Of a stretch of DNA of 64,000 nt, positions 18,279 to 31,040 are shown piece after piece. Within the stretch, counting starts at the first letter, position 1. The number at the start of each line of letters is the position of its first letter. The DNA is taken from the NCBI GenBank assembly GCA_030248065.1, contig JASAMV010002836.1, forward strand, positions 1 through 64,000, written 5' to 3'. The notes under the pieces were generated by a model. The model did no database searches. It saw only the letters and a program-made list of their open reading frames with translations, and was not told the DNA's origin. The DNA comes from Rhynchonema sp. JSB1_4. Lineage: Eukaryota > Nematoda > Chromadorea > Monhysterida > Xyalidae. The position numbers and the translations under genes are program-made.

Positions 18279-21200
18279 ATTGCGAGTGCACGCTGTGCAG
18301 AATGTGCCCGTCCATCGTCGCGACACTTCGTCAATGATCGACTTGGCCACGACCAATGTGTGCTGCAGCGTTGGGTTGCTGTTCGGTCCCTCCTGACTCA
18401 GTTTGACGAACGCTTTGATCACTGCAAACAACAGAATGGTCTGGTTTGGTATGAATGAAACATCATTGTGAAAGTCAGCCACACGGGGGGGGGGACCACA
18501 GCGAATATGTCACAGTTGATGTTCGACTGGGATGTAGGTATAGCCAAATTCAGGCAAGTAAACTGACATGCAGATTTGGTCTCTTTCAGCTTGTCGTACA
18601 TGCCGCCCGAACCGCGATAACCCCACAATGATTCAAGATTGTTGTCAACGAAACATTTCTGCAATGCGGTGAAGGTGAAATTATAGGTAATTGCTTATCG
18701 CGAGCTTCGAATGAATCGACTGTGCTATTCGACAGCTATCCCACCTCAAATTTGCACTCAAACTGTCCCTCGAGAAAGCCCTTCTTCAGTTCGGCCCAAT
18801 TATCGAACGACGACGCGAGACCGTCATTGAGCTCATTGCGAATGCATCTGGGCGCGAAACAGCCAACTTTTACGGAAAATGTACACAGAGTGGGTGCGAT
18901 CCATATTTACAGATTCGATGTGCATAAAAGTTTCTGTGATAGAATTTCTGGCTTATTCTAATGTCGTGCGTGAACGCAAGTGGTCGCATATACCCGAAAC
19001 GCAGGCCGGGCAGGCCCGATGCTGATGTCGAATGCACGAGCTGACCTGCCGGCGCGGAATTCATTTCTTGCACTCATTCGGCGCTAGGCTTTGATTTGGA
19101 AACCGTGGTTCTAATCGGATAGAACATGGGCAATAAGCGTTTCGGAAACATGCGACGACTTCCGTCGACGACAATAGAATTGGCCGACTTTCATGCTTTG
19201 TTTCAGAAAAAAAGCGGCAAGTTTCATTGGTTTCTTTGATCTGTCACTCACTCGCATGCCGATTCATGTACAGCTTCGTGTCGCGCCGCACAATAGCCGA
19301 AGAACACACTGCAATAATGATGAGACACTTGTTGACATTTTATTTTCTGAAAGAAACTGTCTTTTTTCTTGTATCTATGCGTACTCTTTTTCGCACAACA
19401 GTCGTTCGCGACAGATGTTCGGCCGCAGTCCCTTCTTGTATTCGTCCGATCCGGCCAGACATTGCGCCAGCGACTCCGACTGTTCCGGGAACGAACCACA
19501 TTTGGGTGAGACGCAACGCAGCAGATGGTGACGCACGATCATACGGTACAACAACATGCGTTTGCTGCAAACAATCGGGGAGGATTGTGAAACATCGTGC
19601 AAAAACGATATGCACAAAAACCAAATTAAAAAACGGAAGACACTGTGTAACCAGAGGTAGCCTCGGACTTCGGGTTTGGTCAGAGTTTGGTCACACAATG
19701 TTCAGGGAGATGTTTCATTCACCGGCAAGAGCAAGTCTGTCGCATGTGACTAACGTGTTTCTCACTTCGAACGCATCGAATCCGGGAATGGGCGGCATTT
19801 TGAATGGTGGGCTGATTGGACCGGCATCGGGTGGGTAATCACGGGTGCACTGCTCGATCTTGCGACCACCGATACCCTGATATTAAAAGGGAACTGTGTG
19901 CAGTGCAGTGGCATTGTGAATATTACACGAGTGAACTTCTTTCTGCTGTTGTTTCAATCTACTACCATACTACTCAGTTTCAAAGCTTCAGGAGACGACG
20001 TCCCAGACTGCTGTCCAACAAAACAAACGCCCAGAGCATGCGCACAGTCGGTGTTTGTTTCGTCTTTGAGTAGTTTGGCGTGCTGTTTGGTGAGCAAGGA
20101 GAAAAACTTGATGGCGAACCTTGAAGTATTCGATCATGCATTTGCTGACCGGGTCGGGTACATTGCCCAATAATTCGAGCAGCGAGTCAACGGCATGTCG
20201 CCACACGCAATGTTGTCGTCGATGACGTGGATGGCTGTAGGGACACGGCAGGAACGACTCCATCGCGTCGCGTTCGTCGAACGTCTGACTCGGACAATTG
20301 TGACTGCAAAGGCGGGCTTATTGGAATGTAGTTGACACGAGTTGTCCGGCACTACATGACGGACTGCGGCTGGTATTGCACAATGGCCAATATATGAACG
20401 CGTGGTGGAATAGAAAATACAGGGAACCGTCTGCGTAGGTCAGTTTGTCTCAACTACGTTATAATTAGCCTAAACTTGTATGGCATCTGTTGTTGGGCTG
20501 CACACGATCGGTGCGTGCATAGTGCAGGCTTGCGGCGACGTGCATGCCGCTACAAGTGCATACTCGCTGGTACTCACAAGGTACATAAAACAGATTGAGA
20601 AATCACTCTTAGCGAACCACAATGATCATATTTGATCTGTATTTGAAATGTGATCCGAATTGCGTGTTCCAAGAAAGTTTGCAAATTTTGTACCAGTTTT
20701 GGGCGGCAAAATAGACTTATCGCTCTGATCAATCCGAATGGTTGACGCTTGAAAGGTCGTAAATGGCTTTCGAAATCGAAGCTGAACCGAAAGCCTCAAC
20801 TAACGCGACGAAACACTGTTCGGCTTGGTAGATATCTTGCGAGTCGCCTTCGTTCAACAGGGGCGTCATTCGCTCGTCGATTTTGCTTGCCAAGCAGCGC
20901 ATAAACGCTGCAATTCATTAATAATTCAAAACATGAACCAGGTCGTTTACATTCTTTGAAACATAAGGACTCGAGCTGATCCGAGATTGGTTTAGGTGTG
21001 GGCAAAAAAGGAAGATGTCTTTCCTGGTGGCTCGGAAAACTTACCGTATATTCCAATTGGAACATAAAGTTCGTCACACAGAATAAAGCAAATTCTGAAA
21101 ACGCATCATGTCACATCGTGTGCAACTTACAACTGTACGGATGTACACAAACATCGCGACCGGATTGTGCTGAGAATTTGTCCAGATCGAATCTGAGACA

Positions 21201-24200
21201 TCGAGCGCTCAGCTCACCACCGACTGCACGGATCTGGAATTGATACACGACCAAACTAGCAAAAGGGGGACGACACTGAACCGCGCAAGTCCTCATTTCG
21301 AGCGGGGCACGCATTTTTGTATATCACCTGCCAAAACCTATGTGTACATGTATACGTATGATACATAATTTGGTAACTGGTCACCAAGAGAGTCACGTGT
21401 GCCCAAGAAGGATTATGGCGACGTGCAAAATGCTATTCATTACGGAAGTTTCTTTGATAAGATCTGCTCGTCCTGTTGCCTCATGGAGGCCAATTGGCCA
21501 GAGGTGTTCACACCCGATGAGTTTGGCAAAACACACTTCTGTCGTACATCATTCATTGCATTTTGGTGAATCGTGAAAGTGATGAAGATAACATATATCG
21601 AGAACTCACCAATAAAGCGGTCACAAAGCCGACGACTGCAACGCTCATAGTTGACATGAATCAATCGATTAGTTGATTTTTTTATATCAAATGGACCCGT
21701 GAAAATATGAGTGCACCAGTTTTTGACAACAAAACTTTGTTGTGCAGCACCGTGGAATGGGATATTGTCAAGTGAACATGCGCACACGCGCGCACACAAG
21801 ATTTCGAATTGGGATTTTTTCACTGAGAACTATGACTTCGATTTCCGCGTTGTCGTTACTGATGCGAGAACTTGGAAAACCGGGCTTGATAAAACTGTGT
21901 TGCACAGTTTGTTTGGTGTCCTTGATCAAGTTCACACTAAAGTTGGTGCTCGCCTGACAACAAACACCTGACATTGCATGGCTGTGTCATAGAAGTGCAT
22001 CTGCCAATAGGATATATATTAGTTTGTTTTAATGCCCAGGTTTGACAAACAGGGTCAGCACCCAAACTCATTTCATACATCTTTCCATGTGTCCGGATTT
22101 TCCACAAAGTAATACCTGCACAACTTGTCGGGAAATGTTTGATGTTTTTTCATGGGGGCGCCAGACGTACACAGTCATCAACAGAACTGTACAAATATGT
22201 TCGTGCCTGTGTGATTATTTTCGGTTGTTTTGCACGCAAATCGAGAGAGCTAACATTGAACATAACAATATCTGCGCTTCATTCAATAAATAATTATCGC
22301 ACATAATAATCGGGGAGGGGGAGGGCCGAGACCGCACTTGTGAACCAAGAATACATTTTGGAGTTCAGATTTTGTGTCATGCAATGCAGTGGTATAGTCC
22401 AGCCACGAACTCACGAGACGACTTATTTTGAAGTTGACTTGTACGGATCCAATAATGTACCGGTTCCACGATTTCGGAAATGAAAGAAAGAGAAATGCAT
22501 GTCTTTTTTAAAAACACGCTCTCCACCTCGGTGCGTAAATTCCCTTTTGACTCCCAAAACATTTGTGTGTTGAACAACGCTGCTGTTCGCGTAAGCAAGC
22601 AACAAGTTGAGAGGTCAGCCAGCTGGAACTTGTCATCATGTCTCTCCACCCAATCTCTTTCTTTTGTTTGCGAAAATCCGTGTAACCGATGCATTTTTGA
22701 ATCTGGCCAAGCAAGCCTTAAAAAAGTCGTCTCATGAGCACGTGGCTGGACTATACATAGCAATTGGTGTAATAGCGCACAGCTCTGGAAATCCGGGTTA
22801 TTTGTAATCAGTCTTCCCCCCAGCGCATCTGAGTCGGGTTTATCTGGTTATCGGCTTTTATTTCTAATCAGTCTTCCCGGCACGAAATGGAACTGTATTT
22901 GCTTTGGCCCGGGTTTTTGTCGTTCATCCCTTTGCAGAGCTTGGGAGGGTGAGGTCGTTTCTATTATAATTGTTCTGGTGTCATTGTCAAACAGTTTCAA
23001 AATCAATTTTTGTGCCATCTTGTATATGTACCACCGCGTTCAGAAAACACCGCATTTCCGATTCCCTGAGGCACGAACAGCTCTTATTTGTATTCAAATT
23101 ACGACGTTATCATGTCGCATGCGCGTTCGCAACCTGCTGTTAAACACAAAATCATTACATGTCAAGGCATTTGCAAGTCATGTAGCGGACAAAACAGCGT
23201 TGGAAAAACAGCGAGGGACAAAACTGTGGCCACTCAAAGAAATGTGTATTGCGGATGCACAGGCGTAAACCTATAGCCAATCCCAAGTCTACCTAGGCCT
23301 GAGGTCAATTATAATAAACGCAAAAACAGCGGCGCTGTTTTTTCCTCCGCTATTTTTTTCGCCACTGATTTCTCCGTCACCCTGGAAATCACAACACACG
23401 AAATGTTCCATTGACGTTTGCCGACAGTCGTGATGAAGCGTCATAGTTCGTCCACTGGGTCCATTCGATCCGACGCCTTCACATTTCATCAGACTTTAAC
23501 ATAGAAACTGCGATGTTTACTGTTTGATTTGAGGCCAAAATTTTATCAAACCATTTGGCCAACATGGAGAACAACGTGCTTTATATATATCAACACATAA
23601 TTTGCACGGAAAGTTGGTTGGCACGTGGAATGCACAGAAGACGTTTGGCGAATACCCATAAGACAATAAATCCAGGCAAATTATCTTGAAAATGACACAA
23701 AGCACAATAATACCAATACAATGCGAAATTTGGACCGATGATCTTCTTTTGGACCACTCTATACATAGACATTTTTATGGCAGTGGCAGGCATCGACTAC
23801 GATTATGTACGACTTGCTCTGACAACATTTGAATAATCCCACAAAGCCTGTATCAGTGTTGAAGAGCATTTTGACCGTACCGACGATGTTGGTGAAGTGA
23901 AGTGAAATCTGTCAATTTGTTGTTGGGAAAATCGGTGACGGACATCGGCATACAGCGGTGGTGCTTGCAGTTTGGTACGCTGAAACATAACACGCCAATG
24001 ATACATAAAGACAGCTGATGTTTCACAGCCATGTGGATGTGCCCCAAAAAAACCACACAGCTGTAATTGAACAAAAAACAACTTTGTTTTCGAACGACTG
24101 GTGAAGAAGCTTCAAAATCTATCTTATTCGTTTTTACCCACAGACCTGCTCCCACTGCATGTGATGTGGGAGCACGTAAGGTTATGTATTTCAATGTGAG

Positions 24201-24657
24201 GCGATTCACAACAAGAATGCCGCTTAAAATGAGATTGCAAAGCACAAAAATTGTGACAGATACTGTAACAGAACGTACTGTATACCTGAATGCCAATTTG
24301 TGTGGTGGTTGAACGTGTTGAATTGAAATCGAAGTTGAACCATCTCGATGTTGATGCGACGATAATGCTGTTTGGTGTGCTCCCCACCCCTGGTTCGGGG
24401 ACTGCATAAATGCTCCGAGCCGAACACAGGGGAGGGGTGCACCCTCAGCAGCACATTCCCACGCCACGATGAACGGTGCGTCCTCGGGTGGGCTGGACTC
24501 GGCAGCCTCGCGCTCACGATTCGATGCTGCAACATGAAAAAAGATTATTAATTACGTCATCACTCCTGCCGGAATAAGTACAGTACCTCTCTGAAAATAG
24601 CCGTCGACTTACGGTTGCCGGCCGAACGTAAACCACCAATTAGCAAACGGACACGCA
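18279..24657 (-). CDS. Unrecognised Cys-rich protein, at least 12 exons (both ends open)
   Basis: I do not recognise this gene. Twelve exons join with matching phase on the minus strand: 24613-24657, 24428-24526, 24286-24401, 23876-23979, 23381-23493, 21444-21538, 21131-21233, 20805-20907, 20120-20303, 19385-19479, 18745-18847, 18568-18658, then 18279-18421. The product, over 400 residues, is acidic and Ser/Thr/Pro-rich at first (REREAAESSPPEDAPFIVAW), then Cys-rich with alpha-helical stretches: HDCRQTSMEHFVCCDFQ, CVHPYSSFMRCLASKIDER, HCVWRHAVDSLLELLGNV, ICRERLLCEKECIRNELND, FECKFEKCFVDNNLESLWGY. The spacing of cysteines and N-glycosylation sequons suggest an extracellular protein with repeated helical Cys-paired modules, somewhat like nematode DUF19 proteins, but that is only an impression. 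The start codon and last exon were not identified. The intron 21539-23380 carries the MITE at 22393-22755. Confidence 0.7.
18950..19190. repeat. Dispersed repeat in Cys-rich gene intron
   Basis: It shares ordered words (GAAACGCAGGC, GATGCTGATG, CGACTTCCGTCGACGACAAT) with 4430-4590. It lies between the exons ending at 18847 and starting at 19385. No terminal repeats or coding sequence seen. Confidence 0.45.
22393..22755. mobile_element. MITE family A, copy 1 (TATAGTCC ends)
   Basis: A 363-bp element has terminal inverted repeats TATAGTCCAGCCACG...GAGACGACTT and AAGTCGTCTCATGAGCACGTGGCTGGACTATA-type ends. It is about 85-90% like 50845-51208, and its right end also matches 30001-30080. TA forms the outermost dinucleotide on both sides, consistent with TA-site insertion. 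It has no transposase. Confidence 0.85.
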
Positions 24658-24768
24658 CTGGTGGCAGGATCCCACAATTCTATGCACGGCCCCTATGTAT
24701 GTATACATACATATATGTACTAATGCATGAATTACAGGCCGTTGCTCCTTGTTCTTTTACCCTCAGTT

Positions 24769-25754
24769 TTAAAGCTACTGTACTGGTCAACAACCCTTCG
24801 ACCGCGCTTGATCTTGGGGGTAGCATATATAAACAAAGTTTGGACATCGTGTTACTCGACCTAATCTGGCGAGCCGATTGGTTGCTTCCTGATGTTTCAC
24901 GGCCATGTTGAAGTTTGCCCCTGGTGAAAAAGGTCGAAAAAATTTGAAACGCTGCTGTGACACAAATACGCTGTTTCAAAGTTTGATACTGGATGGACAG
25001 CAACCTCTAACATTGTGGCGAAAACTGCAATGCACAATAGCTATTGAAACGGCCGCATTGTTGAATAAAAAAACAAAAGGTTTCAGAAACCTGGTCATTT
25101 TTAGCTAGGAATTTGCACTCGTATAATTTTATGCACCTGTGGTGAATGAAATAGGTTGTCAATTACAGATAAAAATCCTCTAATTATCAACTCCCTTGTC
25201 TGTGCTTCCAGTTTTCAAAACCCTACACAGATCACACAATGTTTACCACAACATGCGCAAGGCAGCCATTCCACAGCGCACACACAACGACGCTGTATAG
25301 GGTTTTGAAAACTGGGAAGCACAAACAAGGGACTTGATAATTACAGGATTTTTATTTGTAATTGACAACTTTTTTTCACTCACCACAGGTGCTTAAAATT
25401 ATACGAGTACAAAATCCTAACAAAAAATGACCAGGTTTCTGAAACCTTTTATTTTTTTATTCAACAATGCGGGCGTTTCAATAGGTATTGTGCATTGCGG
25501 CTTTTGCCACAATGTTGAAGGCTTGCTCAATCCAGTGTCAAAGTTTGAAACAGCCTATTCGTGTCACCACAGCAGAGTTTCAAATTTTTTCGGTTTTTTC
25601 ACCAGGGGCAAACTTCAACGTGGCCGTGAAACATCAGGAAGCAACCAATCGGCTCGCCAGATTAGGTTCGAGTAACACGATGTCCAAACTTTGTTTACAT
25701 TTACTGCCCCCCAAGATCAAGCGCGGTCGAAGGGTTGTTGACCAGCAGCTTTAA
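24769..25754. mobile_element. ~980-bp fold-back element flanked by TTAA, copy 1
   Basis: Nearly the whole element is one long inverted repeat: the left arm from AGCTACTGTACTGG through GTGAATGAAATAGG to TTTTCAAAACCCTA is mirrored on the right to CCAGCAGCT, around a loop near 25260-25300. TTAA flanks both ends (24769-24772, 25751-25754). The inner arm sequence (TGTTTACCACAACATGCGCA, then AAGGCAGCCATTCC) matches the element at 55836-56916. TTAA target choice is typical of piggyBac-type elements; no transposase is encoded. Confidence 0.85.
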
Positions 25755-25869
25755 AAGGTTTTAAACCTATGCAGCAAAACTTCGACGCACCTGGGTTGAG
25801 CGGGATACTCGCTCCTCCTTCGAAGTCAGCCATCGCTTAGACAATTTGCAGATGAGTGTCCCTGGCAGT

Positions 25870-26500
25870 CGGATGTGAGGCAGTCGGAATTCAGGCCATT
25901 GCCAAACGCCTAGACTTTATACATCAGCCCAATAGCGAATGGAGTGTTCATGGACGGGCGGGAGTCGGATGGATCGTGCGGAAGTCGGAATTCAGGCCAT
26001 TGCCAAACGCCTAGACTTTATACATCAGCCCAATAGCGAATGGAGTGTTCATGGACGGGCGGGAGTCGGATGGATCGTGCGGGAGTCGGAATTCAGGCCA
26101 TTGCCAAACGCCTAGACTTTATACATCAGCCCAATAGCGAATGGAGTGTTCATGGACGGGCGGGAGTCGGATGGATCGTGCGGAAGTCGGAATTCAGGCC
26201 ATTGCCAAACGCCTAGACTTTATACATCAGCCCAATAGCGAATGGAGTGTTCATGGACGGGCGGGAGTCGGATGGATCGTGCGGGAGTCGGAATTCAGGC
26301 CATTGCCAAACGCCTAGACTTTATACATCAGCCCAATAGCGAATGGAGTGTTCATGGACGGGCAGGAGTCGGATGGATCGTGCGGGAGTCGGAATTGAGG
26401 CCATTGCCAAACGCCTAGACTTTATACATCAGCCCAATAGCGAATGGAGTGTTCATGGACGGGCGGGAGTCTGATAGATCGTGCGGGAGTCTGAATTCAA
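25870..26500. repeat. 101-bp satellite array, about six copies
   Basis: The unit containing GCCATTGCCAAACGCCTAGA and GAATGGAGTGTTCATGGACG repeats with a 101-bp period; six copies begin at about 25.88 kb, and copies are more than 95% identical except at the edges. A diverged single unit is seen at about 27.48-27.54 kb. There are no spacers distinct from repeats, so it is not a CRISPR-like array. Confidence 0.9.
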
Positions 26501-26506
26501 ATGCGT

Positions 26507-27042
26507 GGTGTTCCGCGGTACTGTAACACGAAGGGAATGTTAGTGTCGTCAAACATCACCGTTGCAGTGGTGTCCTTCGAAGATGATCGGTGGACCACGG
26601 TATGACGCCCTACCGTAACCCATCGGTCAGCCCACGGACACACACAACGGCGGCAGAATAAGAGCGCACACTATATTTCATTCTTCTTTTCATACTTTCC
26701 AATTTTCTCTATTTTCCTTTTTTGATATTTTTGGTCCCTCTCTGACTTTTTTGGCACAAATAACGTAAGCACAACATACCTGCTCTTGCATGGGTGGGGC
26801 GGGTTACCTATTATTGCTCCATGTGCACCACTGATTGACTGAGGGTTCATCGCATCGCATCCATCCAAATCCAAATGCGGCGTCGTCTGATGTTGATGTT
26901 TCAACAGTGTGGGGTGCAGTTGACTTTTGTTCGCATCGTCTGCAATAAGTAGGGTATTGTACTCATTTTTACGGTATTTTTTTAAGGTACGGTATTTTTT
27001 TAGGAAACTGTCCTTGATCTCCGATGTTGTTATCGTGCCCAT
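26507..27042 (-). CDS. Possible exons of a small unknown minus-strand gene
   Basis: Two open segments have gene-like codon use. The first starts with ATG at 27042 (MGTITTSEIKDS) and continues through IADDANKSQLHPTLLK and MNPQSISGAHGAIIG to a donor-like AG|GTAACC near 26.81 kb. The second, near 26.62-26.51 kb, reads SKDTTATVMFDDTNIPF then VLQYRGTPRI and a stop. I could not prove that they join in phase and recognise no family. It could equally be chance or a transposon remnant. Confidence 0.25.
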
Positions 27043-27587
27043 CGGTGGTGGAATTCAACATTTATTTACAGTATAAGATTCAAGAACAAAAGTCATGAAA
27101 AACGTCAACACGGCTGGTCTTTCTTTTTACATACGAGGCGCACAGCACTGACCAGAGATGCAAGCAGATGCGTGAGTACGAGTAGCGGTAGACACTGTGC
27201 AATGACCGCTATTCAAAAATAGCCGCCAAAGATTCAAAAGCATGAATATGCAAGGCGACAGGTTACACTAACGGCCAAAAATTTGGAGCCGCATGTTGAA
27301 ACACACGAAGGTAAGCAACAAGCAGCAGTGCGCAAGGTTACGGTAACATTCAACAGAAGGAAATGAAGAAGAATGAAGTTCACACACCTGTGCCTGCTTT
27401 GCCACATCATTTCTGTGAATGATCCAGTTGAAACATAAGCAATATCGACATGCGGGTGCGGATGGACTGTTCTGATCGGGGAAGTCGGATTGCGGGATAT
27501 TACCATCGCCTAAACATTATACACTAACTAGTAGCAAATGGACTGGCGTAATTTCCCCATAAAATGCCCGAAAATACGGTCAAAGAT

Positions 27588-27800
27588 CTCATTTTCTTTC
27601 TGTTGCATTAAAGTTAAAATTTCGACCATAAACCAACCAGTCAGTGACAGCCATGACAACCAATCAGCAATCGCAAAGTGCATGAACGAGCAGCTGGCCA
27701 AATATCGGTCGGCAAGCAGACTTGGGAGTCCAGAATGAGCCTGAGATGGCAAGGGAAGACATTAGACCTCAGTTACTGTATGTAGTTGCCTGATGGATCA
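27588..27800. repeat. Diverged direct repeat, unit 1 (unit 2 at 28.63-28.84 kb)
   Basis: AACCAACCAGTCAGTGACA, CAACCAATCAGC, GAGCAGCTGGCCA, TCGGTCGGCAA and TTGCCTGATGGATCAGG occur in the same order at about 28635-28810, about 1.05 kb apart. The copies are diverged with indels. No coding potential was recognised. Confidence 0.6.
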
Positions 27801-28892
27801 GGAGTCGAAAGACAAAAGTTTTCTAACTGCTGAAGCAAAACGCAACAATTTGAAAAAATCAGGCCTATAAACTTGGTACATGCCTATTATCTGCGGTGCT
27901 ACATATAGTAGGACATGCAAAGTTGACAATAAAACATAAAAGCGCAAATTTTCTTCTGGATGCGATTCTGATTGATTTTTTCTTAATTTTAACATTCTAC
28001 TATAATGAGATATTAGACGCGTTTTCCCAAAAACGCACGAAAAGAGGGTATAGAAAGCAAATTTTTCCGTCCTACAGCATCGAATTTTGCACATTTCGAA
28101 ACATTGATGACTGTTCTGAATTTACACCTTCACACACGTCGAATGGGCGCATTCATGTCAAATTCCGAGCAAAGTGCAAAATTTGTCCTGGGCTCCTGCA
28201 CTTCTCCTTGTTATCATGTCCTATCGGTGGGGAAGTGAGGGAACAGATCGTGAGATGGAAAATTAAAACCAGGATTAAAGAATGTTAAAAAATAAAGCTG
28301 ACACACCACATGCCACATGATTTGTGTCAATGGTCGTTTGAAACATCGATATCGATCAAAATGAAGCAGCAACTGGTCGCCAGAGAAACTGAACGCTGCA
28401 AGAAAGCAGTTAGGTTGGTTAGTGTGGGCCATCCATCCATAACATGATGATGCGCACGCACGCATTGCACCTTTGATGTTTCAAGCGCATAACTTTTTTG
28501 GTTCATTCGCGCTGACGATGACCTCGTGCACGGCATGGCTATGAAAAACTGGTGAAACGAACTACTGGGAAAGCGAAGCGACGTGACGCTCAATGCACTA
28601 TTTTCTAAAGAAACAAAGTATTCAAAAGCAAGCATGAACCAACCAATCAGTGACATGTGCTGGTGCGACAACCAATCAGCGATCGCGAATGCGTGAATGA
28701 GCAGCTGGCCACATTTCGGTCGGCAAACGGACTTGGGGACTGGAACAAGCCTGAAAAGACAAGGGAAAACATTAGATACGAGTTGGTTGCCTTGATGGAT
28801 CAGGGGTCGCCTCCAGTCCGTGATCGTTTGTCGCCGAGTCGTCTTGAAGGGCAAGTGTGAAAATGGAATGCGCCGCGTGCAAATTGGAGAGG

Positions 28893-29140
28893 AATGAAAC
28901 ATCATGGAACAAGAGCAATAATCATACATTTGGGCGGAACCAAAGCAAACAGAGTGGGAGATAAAACATCATGAAAAAATAAATGAAACATCATGGAACA
29001 AGAACCATCATACATTCCGGGATGAATGAGGCAAACCGAGAGGAAATAAAACAGCATGAAAAAGAAATGAAACGTCATGGAACAATAACTAACATACATT
29101 CCGGACTGAATGAGGCAAACAGAAAGATGGACCATGATCA
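28893..29140. repeat. Three tandem units of 84-90 bp
   Basis: ATGAAACATCATGGAACAA starts units at 28893, 28983 and (one mismatch) 29067; each continues with CATACATTC..G, then GAGGCAAAC, GAG and a TGAAAAA stretch. Two of the three units start with the over-represented octamer TGAAACAT. Confidence 0.7.
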
Positions 29141-30289
29141 TGGCAGAAATAATGAAATGCTGTCGACAGCGGAGAAAGTGGAAGGAGAGCACTGAGACGA
29201 GAAACAAGACGGAAGTGAGAATTGGGGTGGGGCTGGGCGCGTTAACCGGACAGCACAGCAAGATGGAGAAGCAACAATTCACAAGATGGAGAGGGAGTAA
29301 CTGAAACTGGGAGTAAGAACCGGAGACAAAAACAAACCGAACTGAGAGGTATGCGGGACTAAGCGCTCAAGTCGCATTGGCATGCCCCTCTTCTTTCAAG
29401 CGCAGAGACAGTGTAAAGGTCGGAAAAAACTGACCACTAAAATGACCACTGCACACAAAACAAAAGGTTTAACATCGGTGAGATGCACAACGTGTTGTGT
29501 TGTTTTTGTCTGCTGCTGAAAAACTAACTGTTTTCACTTGTCCCCTCGTTCAGTGGAATAACAAAGAAACCAACTTGCGACAAAAACCACAATGCGCACA
29601 GCAGAAAGCTGACAAAATCCTATATCATGTGATTATGATCTCAGTTTTGTTTGAGAGTCAAACTTTTCCATTTTGCTCTGTGCGTTTAGATTGTTTTGCA
29701 TGTGGTGGATTTGGGAGAGAGACAGACAAAAGCAACAAACATTAATCTCTAAAATACCCAGGTCAACAGTGTAAACTTATTCCTCTCATTCATGACACAA
29801 TAATTTGGTTTTGGGGAGGTACCCGCCTTAGACTCGAACCTGGGAGAATATTTTTTACGCGGAGATAGAATTCACAAAAAAAACGGAATCCAACTGACTA
29901 TGAAACTGCCTGCCACCAGTGGTGTCGTTGAGAAATCGAAATTTTTCCATACCCAGCCCAATTTTCGGGAAATTTCCCATACATACCCCCAAAAAAAACC
30001 CGTGTAACCGGTGCATTTTTGAATCTGGCCAAGCAAGCTTTAAAAAAGAGTCGTCTCATGAGCGCGTGGTTGGACTATACTTTTAAAAGAGAAACTTATC
30101 GGGGAGCAGAGGTCGGCATGCAATCGGCCGGGTTTGGTTTGGCCGACCCGGCCCGGCCCAATCTGCCAGATCTCTGGCCCGGTGGTCCGGCCCGGCCCGC
30201 CCGTCCAAATCTCCGACCCGGTCCGGCCCGAGCCAAAAGCCCAAAATCGCGGCCCGGGCCGGCCCGATTGCGACCTCTGTACAGTAAGT
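29141..30289. other. Gene-free stretch with repeat fragments
   Basis: No gene seen. 29917-30000 matches 47466-47545 (AGTGGTGTCGTTGAGAAATC, then CCCATACATACC). 30001-30080 is the right-end fragment of MITE family A. 30115-30285 is very GC-rich with iterated GGCCCG/CGGGCC words. A B-box-like GGTTCGAGTC on the minus strand near 29.84 kb lacks a tRNA fold. Confidence 0.55.
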
Positions 30290-30720
30290 AGTATTGTCGG
30301 AAATAGAACCCCCCCATTAATTGACCCCCCCCCCATTAATTGAACCCCCCCTAAATGGCTCGAAATCAAAAATAGAACCCCCCATTAATAGAACCCCACC
30401 CCCAACCTTCACCGTACCACTGATTAGTGGTATGGTAAGGCTGTGTTGTTGTGTCAAACGTTGTTTAAGCTTGCGTTTTCAGCAGAATACGGCTTTTTAA
30501 GCATAATTAACGCTGTTAAAGGCAGAAAATACCCTAAACAGGCCATTTTTAGGGGCATTATTAACAATGATTTTTTTCGTCGGGGGGCCAAATGAAAAAT
30601 ATAACCCCCCAATAATTGACCCCCCCATAAATTGAACCCCCCCAAAATGACCCCAGTGAAAAAATAGACCCCCCGGGTTCTATGGGGGGGAAGGGTAGGT
30701 ACCTTGCAACCACCCCGGAG
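30290..30720. repeat. C-run array (ACCCCCCCATTAATTGA units)
   Basis: Repeated units of the type AGAACCCCCCCATTAATTGA alternate with unique AT-rich sequence. They are the complement of the TTAATTCACTGACCCC/GGGGGG units at 31.0-32.6 kb, and the stretch is probably a diverged member of that family. Clear ends were not found. Confidence 0.55.
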
Positions 30721-31040
30721 GGTACTTGCAACCATCAATTTATGGTTTTTATAGGTAAAAATGGGTGTTTTTTGACCTCAAAACCCCAAAAATCAACCTC
30801 CATATAATAGGTATTTGAGGCAAATTTTCGGCCAAAATGCAAAAAAGTACCATTTTTTCGGCCAAATTTGCAGTATAATGCATGCAAAAAACACCCTTTT
30901 TTTTCGGACCTCAGGGGTACCTTGCAAGTTGCAACCTCCCGGAGGCTGGGTAGGGGGGTACCTTGCAACCATCTGGTCTGGGTCCATCCCCCCCAAGGGT
31001 ACCTTGCAACCATTTGCCTGCCACTACACTGGTAAGTAGG

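Noticed and set aside
19480..19564. Longer version of the Cys-rich gene exon (KRMLLYRMIVRHHLL...)
   Set aside because: Open and gene-like, but using the acceptor at 19564 breaks phase with the upstream exon, whereas 19479 keeps it; kept only as an alternative.
19980..20119. Open segment IKFFSLLTKQHAKLLKDE just downstream of the exon 20120-20303, suggesting a frameshift
   Set aside because: It starts right after a good donor (AAG|GTTCGC) and is out of frame by one; a phase-consistent chain skips it, so it is intron sequence.
25870..26500. CRISPR array
   Set aside because: The 101-bp units are contiguous and identical throughout, with no separate unique spacers, and the genome is eukaryotic.
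29820..29860. tRNA gene or SINE suggested by GGTTCGAGTC on the minus strand
   Set aside because: T-stem does not pair and no A box, anticodon arm or acceptor stem is found.
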